This document shows positions 21,227-31,082 of a DNA stretch of 64,000 nucleotides, one piece after another. Below the pieces are notes generated by a model. It saw only the letters and a list, made by a program, of their open reading frames with translations. It had not been told where the DNA came from and did no database searches. The DNA is taken from the NCBI GenBank assembly GCA_030710605.1, contig CP092863.1, positions 58,010,899 through 58,074,898 on the forward strand. Direction: 5' to 3'. Position 1 is the stretch's first letter. Each line of letters opens with the position of its first letter. The DNA is from Cordylochernes scorpioides. Its lineage: Eukaryota; Arthropoda; Arachnida; Pseudoscorpiones; Chernetidae. Both the position numbers and the translations under genes were made by a program.

Positions 21227-22303
21227 CTAGTTCTTATATAGCCGAGTGCAATGCCCTCTTCGCGCTACAAATCGCTTGAAGGCCGACATGAAGGTGTGCG
21301 TAGAGGCATCTGTGACCAATTCAAGATGTACGGCTCGGGTCACATAGCACACAAATGGACAGATGTAGCCCTTTTCCGTCTTTCGACCTCTACCCTTGGA
21401 CATTCGAAGGTTCACAGGTCCAGCATAATCTACACCACTTATTGAGATGGGTTTACCCGGTGTTAATCTCTCCTTGGGTAAATCGCTCATTAGCTGGCCT
21501 TGAGTGACGCGATTGTATCGACAACATGTCACGCACTCTCGAATGCATCTCTTCACCTGGTCTTTTGCTCTCAGCATCCAATACTTCTGTCTCATTGTGG
21601 ACAGCATCAGGTGCACACTTCCGTGCAAAGTCCGCATATGAACCGCTTGAATAATCATCTGAGCCACCTTTCCTGATGAAGGCAAAAGCGCAGGATGTTT
21701 TTGTTCATATGTCATAGATGGAGCCCATTTTAATCTACCGCCGACTCCAATGATTCCTTGATCGTCGAGGAATGGTGCTAAACCATGAATCTTGCCCGTG
21801 TGCCTTACTGATCCTAAAGTGGTCAAACTTCTTAGCTCTTCCCTGAAATGCTGGCACTGAATTGCTTGAAGTATTCTCCTATGAGCATTTCTCAGTTCGG
21901 CTGGGGTTAAGTGCGACTGATATCGCTCCGCACTGTAGCGGCAGTTATAGCAATGACGCAATATCCAGGCCACTTTTCGGATATATCCATTAAAGGTCGA
22001 GCTCATCTCTCCGATAGCCACCAAGAAAGGTGTTTCACTGATGGCGTGAACACTCAGGAGCTCAATTTGACCTTGGTGCTCAAACACAGGAGGCATTCTA
22101 GGCCATTCTGTTGATTCCGCTGATAACCAGGTAGGTCCTGTCCACCAGATGGAAGACTGTTTCAGCTCGGACCCCAGAATTCCTCGCCTGGCAATATCCG
22201 CTGGATTATCTCCTGTGGGAACATAGCGCCACTCCCTGACCTGTGGACAACTCTGAATCTCCGCGACACGATCGCCGATGAAAGTGGGGAGATTTCCAGA
22301 CAT
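21227..22303 (-). pseudogene. pol: BEL-A pol: RNase H end and integrase N-terminal half
   Basis: 358-codon open frame. It starts in the RNase H tail (RYVPTGDNPADIA), passes through the zinc-binding domain of a BEL/Pao integrase (MRTLHGSVHLMLS...CIRECVTCCRYN, about 21530-21650) and enters the catalytic core with the first aspartate in ISGVDYAGPV and the strand VTRAVHLELVTDAS. It then ends abruptly: the second Asp and Glu are missing because a deletion joins ARRGHC to sequence just before the purine tract. The equivalent sequence in BEL-B continues normally. A catalytically complete integrase is therefore impossible. Confidence 0.88.
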
Positions 22304-22392
22304 AGTTCTTAACCAACTCTAGACTATGGTAGAATCGGCCCAACAGGTATCACTCTCCATTTCGATATCCAACTCTTCCATTATATATTTCA

Positions 22393-23451
22393 CTAGTCTC
22401 TCAGCAGAAGAGCTGAGCACAACTCTAAGCGTGGAATTGACATCTTCCGCATGGGAGCCAACTTAGTCTTTGATGCCAACAGTCTTACACTGACACCATC
22501 ATCAGTGGGAATTCTTATGTAAACGGCCGCCGCATAGGCGTCTTCAGAGGCATCACCGAATCCATGCAACTGTACTCCCTGGGTATTCCTTCCGAGACCC
22601 AACCATCGGGGTATTCTCAAACTTCCTATGAAATTCAATTCCTTTCTAAAATTAGTCCATGTTTCAATCAATGATTCATCCATCGGATCATCCCAATGTA
22701 ATTCCGTTATCCACAACCTTTGAACCATTATTTTTCCTGTTACAAGGACAGGTGCCAACCATCTTAAGGGATCTTCTAACTTGGCGATGAAGGAAAGCAT
22801 TTCGCGTTTGGTAGTCACCGATGTCCTTTCCAACGACTGAACTTCATATAAGAAACAGTCTTCACTTTGGATCCATCCCAAACCCAATGTCCTTATAACA
22901 TTGGACTGTTCAAATGTAATCTCTTGTGCGCAATGTTCTCTCGCAATGTTGCCCAAAATCGTCAGATCAATTTCTTTAGAATCTGTGGTTTCTAGGGCTT
23001 TGAAGGTGATTGAGGCCGGAGAGGTTTCGTTTCTTCCAGTGTCTTCCTCTTCCAAGTCTATGCTGGATTCTTCTTTCTTCATGCAAAGTATCTTGGAAGA
23101 TATGGCTTTAGGGCTCTTTGTTTGAGCTCTTACCTCTACATCGCTTGAAGCCCCCACTCCAGAACTCTCCACATCAAGAGGCCCTGAAGGTTGAGAATCC
23201 TCAATTGCAGACCTTTCGTCAGAATCTTCCACTGCAATCTCCGGAACCTCTTGAGAACCTTGAGCTTTACCTCCTGAAGAATCAGGATCTGATGCTAAGG
23301 CATCGTCTGCAGGCCCAGAGGTATCGTCTGAAGGCTTAGAGCAGTCGCCTGAAGGCTTAGAGCAGTCGCCTGAAGGCCCAGAGGCATCGTCTGCAGGCTT
23401 AGAGCAGTCATAGGATTCCGAAATCTTCTTTAGAGATCTCAAACCGCTCAA
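22393..23451 (-). pseudogene. pol: BEL-A pol: linker, RT C-terminus and RNase H
   Basis: 352-codon frame with two unlike halves. The first half (about residues 1-165) is an acidic Ser/Pro/Asp-rich stretch with imperfect repeats of the type DCSKPS-DD-SGP. The second half matches the end of a BEL/Pao reverse transcriptase and its RNase H (LGLGWIQSEDCFLYEV, PRWLGLGRNTQ, GFGDASEDAYAAAVY). The RT palm with its YVDD box, present in BEL-B, has been deleted. The catalytic Asp of RNase H (GFGDAS) is kept here, whereas BEL-B has Val at this place. The frame is separated from the downstream integrase frame by a short break near 22304-22392. Confidence 0.82.
23285..23405 (-). repeat. Imperfect tandem repeats encoding Asp/Ser/Pro units
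   Basis: The DNA repeats tcgcctgaaggcttagagcag-like units of about 24 nt. On the minus strand they encode alternating DCSKPSG and DDASGP-type units. Confidence 0.75.
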
Positions 23452-23595
23452 TATTAGTCCTATAATCTACCGGATTCGCAATCCTTTCCAGTTTAGCACT
23501 TTTACCAGACTTTTCTGGAGACTTGTCTCCTAAATTAAGATTTTCCGCTGGAGTAGGCACTTGCCCCTTTGGAGAACTGGCCGGAGTATATAACA

Positions 23596-23746
23596 TTGGA
23601 GTTACCACAGCTCCAGAAACAGTTTCCTTCGATACAAGTTTCATTTTATTGTTTGGAAGATATTTGCCAATTGAACCTTTTTCTATTGGTTCTCTCTTCA
23701 CATAGGTGATCTGGATGGTACAACCCTGTTTAGAAAGCGTTTTACT
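23596..23746. repeat. 151-bp direct duplication, copy 1
   Basis: Near-identical to 24363-24513, same orientation, inside BEL-A. Confidence 0.93.
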
Positions 23747-24362
23747 TTCTCCAACCTTTGCATCATCATTCAACCATTTCCTTTTCTTCCGGATTTTGAG
23801 GTACGGGGCACTTAACCAAAATCGTCTACAACGATTTCCCGCCCGAAAACCATCAGTTGTCCATCTTTTTCTTCCAAAGAAATCTGAGGTAGTCCCAATC
23901 ATTCTCCTTGATGGCGATCATCCGGAAATATCTTCTCAGGCCGGCCAAAACCCCGAATTTATTCTCCCGAAGTTTTATCCTTATCTCAGGGATTCCTCTC
24001 AATAGACTGGGTCTCCTCCTCAAATATCGTTTCAACGAGAGTCCGTTGCGTCCTCGACAGGAAGCGTCGTCAAATACTGGCCGCATAGGCGTCGCTTTGG
24101 ACCCACACTCAAATACAGGGCGATCGGGAAAATAGCATCCCTTTACTTTAAATTCCGCATCTCCAATTTGTCTTGCTTCCACCAATTTCCTCGATGCTGG
24201 AACTCTGACAACTCTTTCCTCAATATCATCAGCCCTATGACTTTCGTCAACTTCTACAACAGACTTATTCTTGACTTGAGCTTTTTCACCGTCTTCAGCA
24301 AAATGCCCTTTTACTACTTGAGCCCTTTTACCTTCTTCAACGGCAATCTGCTTGGATGTCTC

Positions 24363-24513
24363 TTGGAGTTACCACAGCTCCAGAAACAGTTTCCTTCGAT
24401 ACAAGTTTCATTTTATTGTTTGGAAGATATTTGCCAATTGAACCTTTTTCTATTGGTTCTCTCTTCACATAGGTGATCTGGATGGTACAACCCTGTTTAG
24501 AAAGCGTTTTACT
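24363..24513. repeat. 151-bp direct duplication, copy 2
   Basis: Near-identical to 23596-23746. The sequences flanking the two copies differ, so an internal segment was duplicated and inserted. Confidence 0.93.
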
Positions 24514-25200
24514 TGGATGATACCACAATCCCAGCATCTTCCTTAATAGAAGCTGGATCAACTCCTTTCATCAAGGTAACTCCTACAACCCTTGGCTTCT
24601 CACTCATCCCGACTTCTAAAATGCTTCCATCGCAGATCTTCAAATCCAAGTTGGGCAATCGGCAAACTCTTGTTCCAGGCAGCGAGCCTTTCTGGTAACC
24701 ATTGCCCCGAAAGACCTCAGCACCTTGCGTCGGAGGATTGAGGAACTCACCTATTTGGAATTCCAGGTCGAGCCATTTCTGTTTATACTGGATCACAGTA
24801 TCCTGTTCGTTTTCCAATTCACGACTAGTGTTGTCTTCGTCATCGATCATCAAATCCCAGATTATCTTATCCTCTTCTTGGATCTTCCCGATGCACTCCT
24901 CCATTATTCTATAATTAATTCTTATGAACTTCTCTGAGGGAGTCTCTTCATCTAACTCCGCTTCTACTTTTTTAATCATCCTGGAAATAGTCGTTCTTCG
25001 AACGGCTCTACTTCTCATTGCCCGCTTCATTCTAAACTTGCCCTTTTGATCTTAACTTAACCTTTTATTGCTTAACGCACTATACCTCGTCCTTATCTTT
25101 TCAATCCAATTTTCAAAACTTTGCTAAAACCTTATTTACATAAATTCTTCTTTTTTCGAATCTTGCTTAAATTTGCATAAGCCTTCTTTATCTTTATTTT

Positions 25201-25312
25201 TCTTCAACTTCTTTAACCTCTTTAGGCTTCTTCAACTTCTTTAACCTCTTTAGGTTTCTTCAACTTCTTTAACCTCTTCAGGCTTCTTCAACTTCTTTAA
25301 CCTCTATAACTC
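25201..25312. repeat. 28-bp tandem repeat, four units
   Basis: Unit beginning tcttcaacttctttaacctc, four copies at 25201, 25229, 25257 and 25285, in the 5' leader of BEL-A between the primer-binding site and the gag start. It is absent from the same place in BEL-B. Confidence 0.92.
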
Positions 25313-25326
25313 TAACCTTAGCCTAG

Positions 25327-25344
25327 ATCCGGCTCGAGGGACCA
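25327..25344 (-). other. Primer-binding site of BEL-A, tRNA-Tyr type
   Basis: The minus strand reads TGGTCCCTCGAGCCGGAT shortly after the 5' LTR end. This matches the complement of the conserved 3' end of eukaryotic tRNA-Tyr with one difference, recalled from general knowledge of that tRNA. BEL-B has a close variant at 53994-54011. Confidence 0.65.
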
Positions 25345-25347
25345 AAA

Positions 25348-25624
25348 TGTTAGCCGATCTTCTTCTGGCTGGTTTCCTTCCTTTTACTCTTCCGCCTAGA
25401 GGTATAGTAAGCGCCGAGGTCTTGTCCTAAATGAAGCGGGCTTTCCGAGCTCTAACTACTGTGAAATGACCAGTCTCACAAAAGCTCAACTTAACACGTA
25501 TTTTATTTTCAACCACACTATATACACAATAAATTCACACACGTGACCAGGCACTCCTAGTCAAATATAATATAAAACATTTACACAGATCAAAATAATA
25601 AAACAATAATAATAAACTCTAACA
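25348..25624 (-). repeat. 5' LTR of BEL-A
   Basis: 277 bp with TGTTAG/CTAACA ends (read on either strand). The flanking bases outside (ttcctcc) happen to equal the purine-tract bases inside the other LTR. Confidence 0.9.
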
Positions 25625-25975
25625 TTCCTCCTTTGTGACGATATTATTTACAAATATTTAGTAAGAATAATCAAAAAGAAAAATCAGATTTTCCATCTTC
25701 ATCTCCACCTACAAAGCCATATAATCATTGAGAAAATGTTACACAAACGCAACATTACGTCAAAGACCAAATATAAAAGGAAACGGCTTTCTTAATTATC
25801 TCTTAGAAGGTAGGCGGAAATAGCAGAAAAATAAGGAAAAACCCAAATAAGAGAAATGAACAAGAGAATGGGCTGACCAATAAAATGTCACAAAAACAAA
25901 AACAAATAGAAGGACTCTTGTTGCTGCTAAAACGACTCGTATTTTATTCATGTGTGATGGAGAAAAAATTCATTT
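25625..25975. other. Spacer, nothing recognised
   Basis: AT-rich DNA between BEL-A and the LTR fragment at 25976. No gene seen. Confidence 0.5.
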
Positions 25976-26090
25976 TGTTGCATCATGGCTAATGCACTTA
26001 TTTTATTTTAATTTGTAAGATTATTTTTCATATATTTCGAATTTAAATTTATATTTCATATTTATTAATTTATTAAACAGAATATATATA
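25976..26090 (+). repeat. Fragment of a Gyp-A-type LTR, interrupted by Gyp-D
   Basis: Starts TGTTGCATCATGGCTAATG and follows the Gyp-A LTR (582 onward) for about 115 bp with moderate divergence. It is then cut at aacagaatatata by the TGTGATG start of the Gyp-D LTR. The remainder of this LTR was not found on the far side. Confidence 0.88.
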
Positions 26091-26663
26091 TGTGATGATT
26101 TAAGACCATGGAATTGTTATAAATAATCCAGATATCTACTACCACATATTTAACCACGTGACTGTATGTACCGCTCTAATAAAGTATAGAAACTGTACAG
26201 ATAGAAGGAATGGAGAATGACAGGATAAAATTGAGGCTAAAACTAATCAGGCCTAAGTGAGAATATGAAAGCAGGCCTATCGAGCCCAGTCCAATTTTTA
26301 CGAGGTCGTGGCCCTCCTGGATGATGTAACCCCCCCCCTGTTTACGTCAGAAAAGGGCAGTGACCTGCCTAGACCCAGGGAAGCTATAAAAGGAGGCCTC
26401 AAGCCTCAGTTAGTTAGAGTCTTTTTGTTTAAGTCTTTGTTTTAGTCCCCAGTCCGCGTAGGCCGCTCCTATAGAGGTTAACCTTTCCTACCTCCTCGTC
26501 CCATTTCTCCTTGACGTTCAGACGCTTCTTCGTGGAATCTCTGTTTGTTTATTTCACCTTTGGCCCTACTGTGTCGCCTTCCACCACGACTGCAGGGTAG
26601 AGTTGACATCGAGGTTCGCCTAACATCAGGTAACACTGGTCCCAGAGGTCCCAAGATATCGCA
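26091..26663 (+). repeat. 5' LTR of Gyp-D
   Basis: TGTGATGATTTAAG start and ATATCGCA end. It contains a TATA-like gctataaaagga stretch near 26383-26394, which would be a plausible core promoter, and a C tract at about 26330-26338. Confidence 0.85.
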
Positions 26664-26752
26664 GACTCCCCCGTCCGAAGAGCCGACAGGATTGTGGACG
26701 CCAAGGTACAAGTAAGCAAGTAGACCACTGTCTGTACAGAAAGAAGGAGCAC

Positions 26753-28043
26753 ATGGATTCCGATCCCGACTATGAAAGTGGCGAAAACACCACTTTTCCC
26801 AAGATAGAAAACACCCTCGGTAGTACGCAGGAAGTCGCCCCCAGCCAGGAGGACGCCATGCCCCCGCCGGTGGCGTCAGATGTCCCAGGGAGTTTGGCGA
26901 GGACGCTACATCAGCTGTCCGCGGCGACCGAACTATCGCGAGATGTGGAGCTACCGCGCTACGATGGTTCCTACGAGGCGCAGAGCTTCTTCGACAATTA
27001 CGACGCCCAAGCTGATCGGGCCCAACTACAATACACCGAAAGACTGATAAGGCTACCAAACCTCCTGCAAGGTAAGGCCCTGCACTACTTCCGCAGCCTA
27101 AAATTAGATAAATTATACTACGTTGACGCAAGGCAGGCCCTGATAGACCTCTTTCCTGAAACCACATACGCGTCATTCGCACGATTCTTGGCCATTAGGT
27201 TGTCAGATCGCTCATCGTTAGAGGAGTATTATTAAAAAAAAAAAGACAGTGTGTGGCCTACAGATGAATCTTCCCCACAAAATCCTATTAGAATCCCTGA
27301 CTGATGGGTTACCCGTCGCTGATCAGCGCATTGTCGCTGCCGTACAACCGAACACCCTCCAAGAGTGGTATAGGTTAGTGTCGCGCGTAAGAGGAACCCA
27401 CAGTGCGTCACAAGTGTGCCGAAAGACGACCAGAACAACTCCCAACCCTTCCTTCGCACCGTCACCGAGGTGCAGTGTTCAGCGACCGTGGTCAGCACGA
27501 CCCAACTACGCTGCCAATCCACCCCCTTCATCCTGCAGTTATTGTGACGCCATGCACTGGCACGCCCAGTGCCCCAAACGGCCTGCACAGAGCCTTCCAA
27601 GACCTGTGTACCGAGCCACAACTTATCCACAGCACGAAAGAACTGTGTTGTCCTCTCCCGCACCCTTCCGAGTTACCAACACGCGGGCGCATGTTACCTG
27701 CTCCCCTGATCCTCTCTACACCACGAGCCCAGCGCAAGCAGTGAACTCTAACTGTCCCAGGGATCCTCCAACCACGGCACCAGACCAGGCTTGTCCCGAC
27801 CCACAAGACAGCACAACAGTAGGTTCCTCCTCACATAAACTGTCAGCTGAACTGTCCAATAATGTACACCTACCTCTATTACTTGATACAGGAGTATCTA
27901 TCGATATAATTAGTCGGAATACTTTTAAAATAATAGAAACCAGTTTGAAAAAGAAAATACCTGTCCACCCATTTAACTTAACTATTAACGCCATAGCTAA
28001 CAATATTTTCACCATAGGTTATATATTTTTAAACTTAAAATAG
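26753..28043 (+). pseudogene. gag: Gyp-D gag and protease, frameshifted
   Basis: Gag starts at 26753 (codon ATG, MDSDPDYES). Its capsid part includes ELPRYDGSYEAQSFFDNYD and runs to a stop at 27233. At that point an 11-nt A run (about 27234-27244) shifts the frame; the second half continues from 27249 with LPHKILLESLTDGLP. A cysteine-histidine motif CSYCDAMHWHAQC (C-X2-C-X3-H-X4-C, one residue short of the usual spacing) is near 27535. The same frame then enters an aspartic protease with LLLDTGVSIDII (about 27877) and stops at 28041. The A run is the likely mutation, or slippage site, joining the two frames. Confidence 0.82.
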
Positions 28044-28087
28044 CTAACATAACGTAGAACCTAAAATTCCATATCATAGATACACCC

Positions 28088-31082
28088 TTGCCTTTTGGCA
28101 TATTATCCCTTAATTCCATAAAAAGATTTCTACTAATTATAAACTGTCTTCAGCTACTCCTGTATCAAGATAATGTACTCCTACCAACTACATTGTACAA
28201 ATTCACCTCGTGCAAGCAACACGTGTCCCTTGGACAGGTTAATACAACTGTTCCATTTACTAAAACTTCCCCTCCTGGAACGGGTTGCTTACACGTGGTT
28301 AACTCCAACGCTCTTATTTGGCCTCATTGTAATGTTCCTGATCCTATTTTCAACGCCTCTATGTTCTCCTCTTGCATAGCTCTGGACACAAGTAACCTAG
28401 GTCACTGCCCCTATAATTTACACAAGGTACTGCATCAATTTGCACCCGTTTTCGCCGCCAATAAATACGAGGTCTCTATGCTTAAAATACCTCCCGTAAA
28501 AATCAATACTACTTCGGACAAGGTAATTGCCTTACGTCCTTATAGAGTACCCCTAAATGACCAACTTGAAATACAAACACAAATCGAACAAATGCTTGAA
28601 CACACGGTTTAATTACAACCTCTCTATCTCCCTATGCCAGTCCCATCACGCTTGTCACTAAGCGTGACAAATCAAAACGCTTTTGTGTTGACTATCGTAG
28701 GATTAATGAAATCATTGCACCAGACGTCCATCCTCTTCCCCTTGGTAGAGAATATACTCGACAAACTCTCGCACGCCAAGTATTTCTCCTCAGCCGACAT
28801 ATCTTCTGCCTACTGGCAGGTCGAGATAGATCCCAGTTCCCGTCACCTTTTAGCTTTCGTGACCTTAGACGGGCAATACGAATTTTGTAGGCTTCCTTTT
28901 GGGATGCGCAACTCACCACAGATTTTTGAACGCGCAATAAACCAAATATTCCAAAAATATAAGTTTAACTTCATAGCCCACTATTTCGATTATTTCATTA
29001 TCTTTTCGGGTACCTTAGAAGAGCATATTCAACACTTAGAACAATTCCTGGAGATCTGCCAACAGGAAAATATTGAACTAAACTATGAAAAATGTGAATA
29101 TTTGAAGACATCAATAGAATTTCTAGGATACACCATTAAGAACGGAACCTACAGACTCGTAACCTCGATATTATTAACGCTATCAAACCTCCCTTCAACC
29201 AAAAAACGTTAGTCCTTTTTAAGAGCCGTCAACGTGTATAACAAGTTTATACCTGATTATGCCCGTCTCAGAGCACCACTCAACAAATTACTTAAAAAAG
29301 ACACTAAATGGCAATGGGACGACAAATGTCAACAGGCATTCACGGCTCCAAGGAGAGCTTAACACGTAAGCCCGTATTAAATCTATATCAGGTGGCTTAC
29401 CCTGCCGCTTGTACTGTGACGCCTCCACCCAGGGAATCGCAGGAATTCTCAAACAAGTACATCCAGACGGAAAAATTCATCCCACACAGTATTACAGTAG
29501 AGCACTGCGCCCTCACGAACGCAATGATACCATTTCAGAGTTAGAATGTTTAGCGATCGTAGAAAGCATCGAAAAATTCCGCATCTATCTATCCGGTACC
29601 AAGTTCACTCTCTACTCCGACCACCAAGCCCTACAATGGCTTAAAACTCTTAAAAACCCCTCAGGACATTTTTTAGGTGGAGTTTAAGACTATCCATTTA
29701 CGACTATGAAATACAGTACCTCAAGGGTACGCAACAACACGAGGCCGACTTACTTTCTCGCAATCCATTTTGTGGATTTCTCAGTGCTCGTACTATTAAG
29801 AAACACCAACCGAATCTCACGGATACCAGTGTCGCTGTAGACGTCAACGGTCTACACACCTTACGGCGTGAGGGTGTAAATCGAATAATAATACCTGAAC
29901 CTCTTCAACACCCGCTTATGAACCAGGTTCACAGAAAATACAACCATCCCGGTATCTCCCAAATGGCTCGCCTAATCTCTACTCAGTATTATTGGAAAGG
30001 TATGGCCAAATCCATACAAAAAATTGTAAATTTCTGTCATACCTGCCAAATCATCAAAAGACCCAAAGGTAAGCCTTATGGCACCTTAGGACAAATTCCC
30101 CCACCACAACAACCATTCGATTTAATATCAATAGATACAATATCCGGATTTTCGAAATACGGACACTCCAAGACGTATCTCCATGTTATAGTGGATCACT
30201 TGACCAGATACGCTTGGGCATTCCCATCGAAATCTACCAGTACCTTAACGTACATCCAAACCCTAAAAAAGGTACTACAACAAGGGTCTCCAAAACGCCT
30301 ACTTTCGGATAGAGCGCCCGCATTCACCTCGGAAAAATTCCGCAAATTTCTGCTATCTCGCGGTATACAACCACTACTTACCCCCAGTAACAATCCTCAA
30401 GATAACGGATTGATAGAACGATTGAACGCCACAATCACTGGAAAGCTAAGGTTACTATATCTCGAAAACCCGAAGACATCCTGGACCAAATTAATTATAA
30501 GCAAGTTGTCAAAATCTATAATCAATCTCCGCACACTGTCACAGGTTTCCCACCGATCTTTTTGATATTTAATAGCATCACACCAGAACAAAAAACCATT
30601 ATAACCCGTTCCCCGACGCACAGAAAGCTAGGCAACTTGCCTTCAGCAGAACACAGCTTAAGCATGAAAGGGACAAACAAAGATATGATAAAGGTCATCA
30701 AACCTCGCATTTCGAGATTGGTGACCTAGTCCTCGTAAAAAATTATAAACATCCCTATACGGGAAAACTGGCACCATACTTCACTGGTCCGTTTACAATT
30801 ATAGAGATAATATCTCCGAACGTAGTCCGAATTAACAGACCTAATCGACCCCTAAATAAAGAAGATGATACAGTTCATGTGAACAAACTTAAATACTATT
30901 CAGAAAACATCCTATTCCTCCCGCACCTGCCACTAATTCAAACACCTCGCGTAACACCTGATGTACACTTAGTAGAATTTAACCATTTATGTCCCGCGAT
31001 ATTTGACGCTCAGAAATCCCGTCTTATACCCCCGACTTGCTCAGCCCCTTTTCTTCATCTCACTGAAGAGATCTTCCAATAA
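28088..31082 (+). pseudogene. pol: Gyp-D pol (RT-RNase H-integrase), broken
   Basis: RT begins near 28400 (LHQFAPVFAANK, ALRPYRVPL), is interrupted at 28610, and continues with SAYWQVEIDPSSR. The active-site box reads HYFDYFIIFS, so the second catalytic Asp of YxDD is Tyr. RNase H appears at 29400-29680 (LYCDASTQGIAGIL, YSDHQALQWL). Integrase spans 29918-30560 with zinc-domain residues (HRKYNHPGI, CHTCQ) and the triad regions SIDTISGF, LLSDRAPAF, LIERLNAT. A frameshift near 30500 leads to the C-terminal part, which ends with HVNKLKYY and a proline-rich tail at 31082. At least five lesions make it non-functional. Confidence 0.88.

Larger units (their letters stand above)
23408..25030 (-). pseudogene. 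gag: BEL-A gag fragments
   Basis: The ATG at 25030 opens an N-terminal Gag segment (MKRAMRSRAVRRTTISRM...) to about 24640, ending at the conserved LPNLDLKICDG, where the DUF1759-like capsid region should begin. Instead the frame runs into unrelated sequence and stops at 24509. Two further frames (24185-23853 and 23902-23408) follow without recognisable Gag domains. A 151-bp block is present twice (23596-23746 and 24363-24513). The capsid and zinc-knuckle regions seen in BEL-B at 54.7-55.5 kb are absent. Confidence 0.75.
20911..25624 (-). mobile_element. BEL-A: internally deleted BEL/Pao LTR element
   Basis: Minus-strand element with LTRs at 20911-21172 (3', lacking its last 15 nt) and 25348-25624 (5', TGTTAG...CTAACA). 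A primer-binding site follows the 5' LTR and a purine tract precedes the 3' LTR (complement at 21173-21181). The interior keeps Gag N-terminus, parts of RT and RNase H, and integrase N-terminal half, but most of Gag, protease, RT and the integrase C-terminus are deleted. BEL-B at 53.7-59.5 kb is a fuller relative. Confidence 0.9.
26091..31082 (+). mobile_element. Gyp-D: decayed Ty3/gypsy element
   Basis: Begins with a 573-bp 5' LTR, followed by gag, protease, RT, RNase H and integrase remnants ending at 31082. No 3' LTR matching the 5' LTR was found before the next insertion at 32735, so the element is 3'-truncated or its end has been replaced. A solo LTR of the same family sits at 19584-20212. 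Confidence 0.88.

Noticed and set aside
25201..25312. CRISPR-like array
   Set aside because: The 28-bp units are directly adjacent with no spacers, and the window is eukaryotic.
20911..25624. Target-site duplication ttcctcc for BEL-A
   Set aside because: One copy belongs to the internal purine tract and the 3' LTR end is missing, so it is not a true duplication.
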